In this document: piece by piece, positions 56,749-64,000 of the stretch
Numbering within the stretch: the stretch's first letter is position 1
Layout: each line of letters begins with the position of its first letter
NCBI GenBank assembly: GCA_029339505.1
Contig: JAQISU010000115.1
Coordinates: 3,807,001 to 3,871,000, forward strand
DNA: 64,000 bases
Origin: Unio delphinus
Lineage: Eukaryota; Mollusca; Bivalvia; Unionida; Unionidae
Reading direction: 5' to 3'
Notes under the pieces: model-generated
What the model saw: only the letters and a program-made list of their open reading frames with translations
What the model was told of the DNA's origin: nothing
Databases searched by the model: none
Position numbers and translations under genes: made by a program

Positions 56749-59700
56749 CACCCTTGCGTCTATTGCACTCAGGACAAGTCAACTTCACATTATTTCTGAC
56801 ATGACCGAGATTGTTATTTTTTCTGTCCACGGTGAATTGGCGAGGATCCTTATCCGAATACTGCCAACGCATTATACAATTGCAACTCGCGCAGTGATTA
56901 TTCTGTTGTTGCTTCAGAGTAATTATTAATTCAGCATCAATATCAAATTCTCGTTGTTTTTTTTTGTCTTGTTGTTTGTAACCGGAGAGTTTTTTATCAA
57001 TAATATCATCTATTGTGGTGTCATTATGATCGCCAATGATTTCATCATCGAAGACAATTCTTCGAAGTTGATTTATTTTTCGTACTCTAGACACTGCGAG
57101 ATAGACTAAATTCGACCATTCTATGCGATTATCTACTATCCAAACAGTTGTATCCGATATAGTCAATCCCTGTGAAGAGTGTATAGTTGCTGCATAACCT
57201 AGCGTCCATGGGGATTTATTAGCACGCAATGCATCTTCAACGACATTGATATCAACCAGCACAATATCATTTAATACGAGAATCTGTCTTTGAAATCCTT
57301 CGGATTTTGGTCCTGGAATATCAACTTCGATGTTCTGTTTTCGTGTATCCGATGGCCTATAACATAACGGTACTGGAAGTGTTGCAAATTTTTGTTTATG
57401 CAATTCAAATAACTTCATCTGAAGTGTATCCCTGACTATTTTTCTACTTGCAATGATTAAATCATTTGGTCTCCACGCTTCCCAAAACTCATTCATGGGA
57501 GTTTCCGAAATTATTTCACGGGCTATTTCACACTGGATTCTATCCGGTTGTAATCTAATTAGTTTCTTAAATTCTTTTAATTCATTATCAAGTGATCTAT
57601 GATCAGTATCAATTTCTTCATAATAGTCTACAAAACCCTTTAGCCATTCATGGGGGGATGCACCGACAAATGGTGGAGGTTGGCCGTGATCCCCGCACAT
57701 GACGACTTTTGTATTCTTCAATAACAACCACTCAAGAAATATTTTTAAGACATCTTCGGACACTGTGTCTATTTCATCCCACATGATAATTTCAGAAATA
57801 AATTTCTCTCCCATGCGCTCAGGAGTCCATTTATCTCCCTTCCATCTAAAGAAACTATGATAAGTGCAGGCATTTACCCCTCGTTGTTTCATCTCTCTGG
57901 CGAGTCTGTGAGTCGGTGTTAGCACAATCATGTTTGATTTCCCACGATATAACTCAATTGCCCGGGTTGTTTTTCCTGACCCGCCACAGCCGTTTAAATA
58001 AACTGTTTTATATCTACAGATTGGATCAGAAATCGGTGGTGCACTAGAAAATTCTGAACACTGATTGCTTTCTAAGTAATTATTTTCAATGGTAACATCT
58101 GCTGATGGAATATAATCATGAAGCATTTCCTTCTTAATTCTCCATGACCCCCAATTCTCGTTGCCAGTAGCCTTAAAATCAGCCATTTTGCTATTTATGT
58201 AAAATGAGTCAGTAGCAACTCTAACTGCGGTGGTAGGAAATCTATTGATCATTGAAAACAGATTGATAGAAGCATAACCAAGCATAGAAGCTCTCAAATA
58301 TGTGTACTGCTGATGGTATCCATCAGTGTAAGTAACAATTGTACCCAATTTGGTTCCATCTGACATAAATGCGTCCTTACGATTGACATATAAGCCCCTA
58401 TTCGTTAAATCTTTGATTACAAAATCGTATTCAGCATTGTCTATAATCAATCGTGAAGAATATCTCGTATTATCATCTTTGCCACCTTGGGTAAATTTAC
58501 CGATTATTCTTCGTCCAAGATCTTTTGCTTCATTGTTTCTGATTTCAAATAACTGTCTGGACCAATCCATGATTTGTTGTTCATTAAAATCAGGAAACAG
58601 TTTTCGCTCTTCGCTAATTATTTTTTCTAGATCAGGTTGTGGTAACCAGACTGATTTCTGTGCTCGATAGGATATAATTGCTTCACTGACAATTAATGAT
58701 TTTAACATCTTACAATCAAGCATATACCGTAATAACACTATTGGCATCCAGTGTTTTTCAGACATGTGTTTACCAATCCAAAGATAACTACACGGATGAA
58801 GCCCTTCAGCCATTTCAAATGATACTACACAAGCGAATCCGGTTAAATCGAAATGTGGCAGTGGTCCATTAATAGCAACACGGGTCATTTCGTGTGTAGG
58901 GTGTCCAAATCGTTTGAAATATTTCTCACACTCTCCATACCCAAGAAAACTTCCTGGATAACATGCAATCATATCAACTGAAATAACGGTATCAGCTGTG
59001 TATTTTGTGTTCCATAATCCTCCATGGCTGTATTCAAGACAGGACAATTTGACATCTGATAAGAACTCACTTCGGGTTGGTTTCCACGCGTTTTTCTTTC
59101 TAGCAAAATGTGCTACAACTGATGGAAGTGTAAAACAGTTTGCTAATAATTGATCGTTGTCTTCCCCCCCCCAGAACTCTGGGGAGAAAATTCACTAGCT
59201 AGTTGTTTCATTTGATTATGCAGCTCTTCAGTACGGTACAATTCTCCGTTGGGCCTTACAAACTGATCAAATCTACATTCTTCGTCTGAAGTACTATGAA
59301 ATAGAACAACTGACACAGAATCGTTTTTACTCAAATGGTAAATAGCATCAAATAATTTCTGCTCTGAAAAAAACTCTTCGGTTCCAAACAGATATTTTAC
59401 GGTTCTATCCCGTGGGAATATTGTTACTGCAGATGACCACGCGTGTGCGTTATGATCAATAATTTCAATGGGAGCTCCCTGTGATTTATATTTCGATTCG
59501 TATAATACTTCTCCGGTGATTGTCCTTACCGATATTGGAAATCTCAATGATGTTTCTAATTTGGCTATATCTTGAATTGTTTCCCCATGCTGTTTCACTG
59601 TCAGTTCCCATTCGGTTATTTTTTTTCGTCTTAGATCAGTTAGTTTATTTCCCCGGGACGCATTTGTGAAGTGTTCTATTATTCGTGTTGCTACACAATT

Positions 59701-60207
59701 GAGCCCTGTCGAATATTTCATGGGTGCTAGTTTTGAAATATCAGGTTTTTCATTGAGTGGATATATCCCGTAAACAACTACTGTGACAGGATAAGATCTT
59801 TCGTAGTAGGGTTTATCAAGTCCAGTCAAAATTCCTGGTTTTGAATCCTGAGTCACAGTGACAGTTTTTTTGTCCTTAAGAATAGGCTCGTATTTGTCCC
59901 TAATGATCCATTTTCCATTATCACGGATAAGGAATTTTATTCGAAAAAAATTTCTTTCTTCCCCAAGACGTGAGATTATCACTGCTGCTTTTTCATCATT
60001 CATGGTAGCGTCAACAACACCATCAATTCGAAATGTTGACCAACAATGAGCTGCCCCATCACGCTTGAATTCATTAAAACAGTCTCTGATTTTACTAATC
60101 AAGGTTCTATCAAGAATTTTATTCTTTGGTGTATCAGAAACTCTATCAAGATTGAATTGAACACTTTTCCAGGGCTTAATTTTCGATAATCTCTCGAACT
60201 CTTCCAT
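56741..60207 (-). pseudogene. B-family DNA polymerase / SF1 helicase / HNH fusion, one frameshift
   Basis: Best-preserved copy. The N-terminal part (60207-59143) is shifted at a G9 run (C9 on the plus strand, 59164-59172), where element 1 has CT followed by five G. From there one frame of more than 760 codons to 56741 joins polymerase motifs (DMIACYPGSF, GKFTQGG, VATDSFY), helicase motifs (GCGGSGKTT, MWDEID, CGDHGQPPPF, AATIHSSQG, YLAVSRVR) and the HNH block (HCASCNC, VDRKNN, CPECNRRKG). This uninterrupted frame is the direct evidence that the three domains form a single polypeptide. Confidence 0.92.
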
Positions 60208-60249
60208 ACTATAATTAAAACAAGCATTTAAATGAAAGATTTAAGTATA
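60208..60249. promoter_or_regulatory. 42-bp divergent promoter (element 3)
   Basis: Between the polymerase and zinc-protein start codons. Contains CTATAATTAAAACAAGCATT and a TTTAAATG core, as in the other two elements. Confidence 0.6.
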
Positions 60250-60574
60250 ATGAATCATTGCAAATGGCTTATGATTGGATCAGTGACACCGTGTAACAAA
60301 TCATGCAGAAATGAATTCTGTTGGTATCATATGCAAAGCTTTCGTCGGGGAAGCCGAGGTCCGTTACCCTGTATTCAATGTGGGGTTGGGGTCAGGGGGA
60401 GGTCGCAATTATGCATTATGTGCGGCGGAAAACGATACAGGGAACTAAAACGCTATTATGATAAAAAAATAAAAAAATACTGCCATTGACCCCAACGATG
60501 ACAAAATAATAAAGACTGCTCAAGATTATATACAGAGACTTATAATTAAACCAAACAATGAATTAGAAAAATAG
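60250..60574 (+). pseudogene. Small zinc-binding protein, frameshifted near the C-terminus
   Basis: Homologue of 26070-26393. All cysteines and the YRELKRYYDK helix are intact. An indel in the A-rich run near 60465-60477 then shifts the frame, giving an early stop at 60489. The homologous tail continues in another frame to about 60574. Confidence 0.65.
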
Positions 60575-60587
60575 TGTTATTATACAA

Positions 60588-60680
60588 ATGAACCAAGAAT
60601 TCAGACCTCACCCCTCCGTGCTTGTTAATTATGAAGCATTCCGTAATGGTATTATCAGAAAATTCGATTTTCGCGTGTCA
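60588..60680 (+). pseudogene. Remnant of HNH/NUMOD endonuclease gene
   Basis: Starts ATGAACCAAGAATTCAGACC like the element 2 gene at 43729 and keeps about 25 codons (LVNYEAF, then NGI). It then runs into unrelated sequence. It is slightly longer than the remnant in element 1, so deletions continued after the copies separated. Confidence 0.65.
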
Positions 60681-62140
60681 AAATACAGTACACGCGTACC
60701 GTCTATAACACCAAGGGAGACCACTCTTAAATGATAATAACCAAGGGAGTTCTCATTGTGATTTAGTGGCTTGGTATTTCTTTTTAGGAAAAGATATATT
60801 TTCTTTTTTTTTTAGTGTTTAAGTCAAATATTCTGTGTCACGTGCGATTAATGCGTATTTCATAACATAGGATGTGATCCGGAGATACAGGCGTTACAGG
60901 ATAACACACGTGTATACTTTCTCCCTTAGATTGTGTTAACTTGTTTAATGGGTGTTGTGATTCAGCGCTGGGCATTGTTTTGTAAGAAAAGACATGTTTT
61001 CAAACAATTATATTCTTTGTTCTAGTGTTTAAGTCAAATATTCTGTCTCATTTAAATACTGTGAAACACCATTAATAAGTAATTCAAGAAAATAAAATAG
61101 CATACTTGCGGATTGATGTATTAATTCCCTTTATATACTCTCTCCCTTAGATGGTGTCGAGATGTTTAATTAATAATTTTTATAACTCAGATATTTGGTA
61201 AATTGCACAGGTGGCTTACACACTATTGGTTGTTAGGGTGTCCATTAGTATAACTGGACTGAATTTGACATACAAAGCGTGCTTGGCGCTTCACCACCTT
61301 GCTCCATGCTGCAGTAAATTCTCGTGCTCGCACGACCATATTACGCAGCCCAAAGCGATATGAGAAAGCTAATTTTCTCTCGCTTTCTTGCTCTTGCAGA
61401 GGTAGGCACATACAAAGAATACTGTAGGGGTGGGTGTGTGTGGGTTCTATTCCTACCCACCCAAATGGCCTTTCAATCACACCGTGTCAATACAATGTTG
61501 ACCAGATGTGTCGGCCAAATTAAATAGTGAACTCTGTTCACATAAACGCCCAGTGGGTGCGCGGCACAATTCCCACCCACGGGATAATTAAATAACCTTC
61601 TTTGAAGGACAAAACAGTGCTAAGAGCCTCACGGACGAAGCACTTTAAACATATTATTCAATTCAATGGTGTCGAGATGATAAGGGAGGGAATAACAACC
61701 CCCCCCCCCACCTACTCTTATATGTTTCTACTATTATGTGTAAATATAAGTGTTTTTAAATGTCTGTATGTTGACTATCATTTGTATAATTTAATATGTA
61801 AATATTGAATAAAGATTTTAAAAAAAAGAGGATGCCGACATGGCACCTATAAAAGATGTACAAATGCTACATCTATAAAAATTACATTACAGTATGTCGT
61901 GGGTTATTTGCCCTTAAATTGTGATTCAGCGGCTTGGGATATAATTAATTAGAAAAGAAATCAAATATAAAATGTTTTCAAACGATTATATTCTTTTTTT
62001 TTAGTGCTTTATGCAAATATTCTGTCTCATTTAAATACTGTGAAGCCCCATTAACAAGTAATTCAAGAAAATAAAATAACACACTCTGTGGATTGACGCT
62101 TCTGTATTAGTCACCTTATATACTAAATGAAAGGTTTAAA

Positions 62141-62287
62141 GCTGGGGCTTTCAAAGGCCAATCCGACCAGTCAAAAAATAACCCACGCCATTGACAGGTG
62201 TGCGTGGTTGACTTTTCTCAATCATGCAACCGGGTTTAATTTCATGGGTTGCTTTGATTGGTCGGATGGCCGTAGAAAATCAGCCCC
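62141..62287. repeat. Conserved imperfect inverted repeat with CCAAT boxes (element 3)
   Basis: Left arm GCTGGGGCTTTCAAAGGCCA then ATCCGACCAGTCAAA; right arm TTTGATTGGTCGGATGGCC then GTAGAAAATCAGCCCC. Counterpart of 24549-24696 in reverse. Confidence 0.75.
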
Positions 62288-62543
62288 GTCGTTTCATGTT
62301 TGTGATGTCTGTGCCGTCCCACCATCATTACATCATCATTGAATTATAATCCATATTACATCATCATTGAATTATAATCCATCCTTAATTAAGTTAATTA
62401 AGTATATGTATACCTACAATCTGAATGGAGATATATACGGTATTTGTGTGCTGTCCTTAATTAAGTTAATTAAGTATATGTATACCTACAATCTGAATGG
62501 AGATATATACGGTATTTGTGCTGTCCTTAATTAAGTATATGTT

Positions 62544-62553
62544 GTGACGTCAC
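62544..62553. promoter_or_regulatory. CRE/ATF palindrome GTGACGTCAC
   Basis: Same site and same spacing upstream of the small gene as in element 1 (24301-24310). Confidence 0.55.
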
Positions 62554-62581
62554 CCCAAGCATATCTTCTGGGCGGTCTAAG

Positions 62582-62809
62582 ATGGCGTTTGCCACGTTAG
62601 GCCTCCCTTCCGGAGATGTATGTTTCGGGTTTCCCTTGGGCTTACTTGGATGTGAAGGCAACCAAGGAGTTCCAAAGATGTGTTGTCGTATATATGTAAC
62701 CTCTAGGTCATTTCACGTAAACATACCCTCTTGTGATTATAACCCGTTATTTGACGAGTTAGATTCACTCTTAGGGGAATATGTTTCCGGTGAATGTAAA
62801 TATAAATGA
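62582..62809 (+). CDS. 75-residue hypothetical protein of elements 1 and 3
   Basis: One residue different from the protein at 24045 (Tyr for Ser near residue 53). It has cysteines at positions in SGDVCFGF, LLGCEG and MCCRIYV, and an acidic C-terminus. No family recognised. The start ATG lies about 28 bp after a CRE palindrome. Confidence 0.4.
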   Translation: MAFATLGLPSGDVCFGFPLGLLGCEGNQGVPKMCCRIYVTSRSFHVNIPSCDYNPLFDELDSLLGEYVSGECKYK

Positions 62810-63165
62810 CCTAAAATAAATACCATCCATGGATGTAATTAGCTCTCCATCACATTTGGGTTACCCCGTATGGTGTTCAAAAATGAATTACCGGCCAAAA
62901 CGTGGATGCACATTGGGTAAACCCAGAATGAATTATAGGCTAATAGAAACGGTCATAGGGTCATATCTCAAAGAGCAAAAACAAAAAAAAACATTCTGAT
63001 ATAAAACAGAAACAGAAAAATGCTCTAACAAAGGACCCTATGAAAGACACAAAGGCCTAATAAGGGACCCAATGAATGCAAATAGAACCACAACGGCCTA
63101 TATCAAGGGGGCCAAATGACTGATAATCGCTCATCATGGTTGATATTTATTTTTGTCTGCATTTA

Positions 63166-63410
63166 TATTTATATATACAGACTGAATTTTTAAAAAATAT
63201 ATTTATATATACAGACTGAATTTTTAAAAAAGATAGTTATATATACAGAATTAATTTTAAAAAATATATTTATATATACAGACTGAATTTTTAAAAAATA
63301 TATTTATATATACAGACTGAATTTTTAAAAAATATATTTATATATACAGAATTAATTTTTAAAAAAGATAGTTATATATACAGACTGAATTTTTAAAATA
63401 TTAACGGCTC
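63166..63410. repeat. Iterated array with TATATA cores (element 3)
   Basis: Seven or so copies of a unit TTATATATACAGACTGAATT followed by TTTAAAAAA. Counterpart of 23585-23812. Some units carry AGAATTAATTTT variants not seen in element 1. It lies directly upstream of the gene at 63453. Confidence 0.85.
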
Positions 63411-63452
63411 ATTTATTTTTGAAAAATGAATTAGAAATATGTATTATCATAT

Positions 63453-63809
63453 ATGAATTCTGAAATTATGAATAGCATCATAGTTGAAATTGCAAAATTG
63501 AAAAATCAGAATATTAGATTGTCAGATGGTTTAAATCCTGATCAAATCAAGTCGGATTTTCAGGATATAGAATACGGAGTTAGCACTAACAAGTATATGT
63601 TGCCAAAGAAATATGCACTCATCAAAAAAATTCAAAATTCTATTCGAGACTCTCTTGCATTTTCCAGTGAAGTAGATGTGTTTGTTCCGTTATATACTAT
63701 CGTGGAAGGAATACGAAAAGAATTGGGTAACGAATATGAATTGAAAAAGGAAGTTAATTCTAAAATTAGAAACTTACGAGCGTTAATTCAAGAAAATGAA
63801 CTATTTTGA
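63453..63809 (+). CDS. Small helical protein (unknown function)
   Basis: Intact 118 residues. It is the full-length counterpart of the interrupted gene at 23196 and homologous to 45663. Helical and charged, starting MNSEIMNSIIVEIAKLKNQN; no motif recognised. Conserved length in two diverged elements supports a real gene. First gene of the element 3 virion arm, the rest of which lies beyond the window. Confidence 0.68.
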   Translation: MNSEIMNSIIVEIAKLKNQNIRLSDGLNPDQIKSDFQDIEYGVSTNKYMLPKKYALIKKIQNSIRDSLAFSSEVDVFVPLYTIVEGIRKELGNEYELKKEVNSKIRNLRALIQENELF

Positions 63810-64000
63810 TTGACCGGCCCCTCAAAAGATTTTGTCAGACAGTAAAATCTCCTTGAGATTTTCATTTTTTTTTTTTGTCATTTGTGATTGAATCAGTGAA
63901 AATATTTCACACTGCGAAAATAAAATAGAATCCTAACAGCTTTGAAAGTTCTTAAAAGAACTTTTCCCTATGGAAAATCCAATGCAAAATCGACTACTTG

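Larger units (their letters stand above)
60681..62581. other. Gene-poor central region of element 3
   Basis: Reverse counterpart of 24311-26000. It contains the duplicated promoter-like blocks (reverse TATA boxes near 61128-61137 and 62114-62122), the inverted repeat at 62141, TTAATTAAG clusters and a CRE at 62544. The site of the element 1 SINE is uninterrupted near 61805-61820. About 450 bp at 61170-61660 have no obvious counterpart in element 1 and may be an insertion. No gene recognised. Confidence 0.55.
54384..64000. mobile_element. Endogenous Maverick/Polinton-class virus, element 3 (left 9.6 kb; cut by window edge)
   Basis: It starts with the AGCAGCAGAG terminal repeat and has the ATPase-zinc/PLA2-integrase-polymerase order of element 2, but the sequence is near-identical to element 1 in reverse. 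Integrase and ATPase are intact. The polymerase has one frameshift in a G9 run. The SINE of element 1 is absent. The virion arm beyond 64000 would be expected to extend to about 71 kb. Confidence 0.93.

Overview
The window is nuclear DNA of an animal, most likely a marine invertebrate (lophotrochozoan/mollusc-like; this is inferred). It is AT-rich, with microsatellites, tRNA-derived SINEs, decayed LINEs and one spliced paired-class homeobox gene. No bacterial operon logic or stable RNA gene was seen. Most of it (about 15.7-64 kb) is occupied by three endogenous viruses of the Maverick/Polinton (adintovirus-like) class.

Layout. (i) 1-15.7 kb: host sequence with a PRD-class homeobox gene on the minus strand (exons 7292-7043, 6292-6045, 4058-3948) and several tandem arrays. 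(ii) 15,712-32,262: element 1, complete, 16.55 kb, with about 210-bp terminal inverted repeats (TIRs) and a 5-bp target duplication GTTTT. (iii) 32.3-37.4 kb: host sequence with two LINE remnants, a possible SINE and a dispersed repeat. (iv) 37,380-54,273: element 2, complete, 16.89 kb, 248-bp TIRs, target duplication AGTCG, a divergent relative of element 1. (v) 105 bp of host sequence. (vi) 54,384-64,000: element 3, a near-identical inverted copy of element 1 cut by the window edge.

Each element has two arms. The replication/integration arm encodes an A32/FtsK-like packaging ATPase, a zinc-ribbon plus phospholipase A2 protein, an rve-family integrase, and a very large B-family DNA polymerase fused to an SF1 helicase and a C-terminal HNH domain, followed by a divergently transcribed small zinc protein. 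The virion arm encodes small proteins, a double-jelly-roll-type major capsid protein, a hydrophobic core/pVI-pX-like protein, an adenain-like cysteine protease, a fibre-like coiled-coil protein, a membrane-hairpin protein and a penton/minor-capsid candidate. Between the arms is a 1.5-2 kb gene-poor region with a conserved CCAAT-containing inverted repeat, CRE palindromes, TATA boxes and iterated repeats.

All three copies carry frameshifts or stops in essential genes, many in homopolymers, so they look like recent fossils; some breaks could be assembly errors. The most unusual points are the polymerase-helicase-HNH fusion, element ends that are themselves inverted-repeat modules, 5-bp target duplications, a perfect A AAA AAC slippery site joining the zinc ribbon and phospholipase in two copies, a 60-bp minisatellite expanding the polymerase N-terminus in element 2, and a host minisatellite whose unit carries the splice donor of the homeobox gene.
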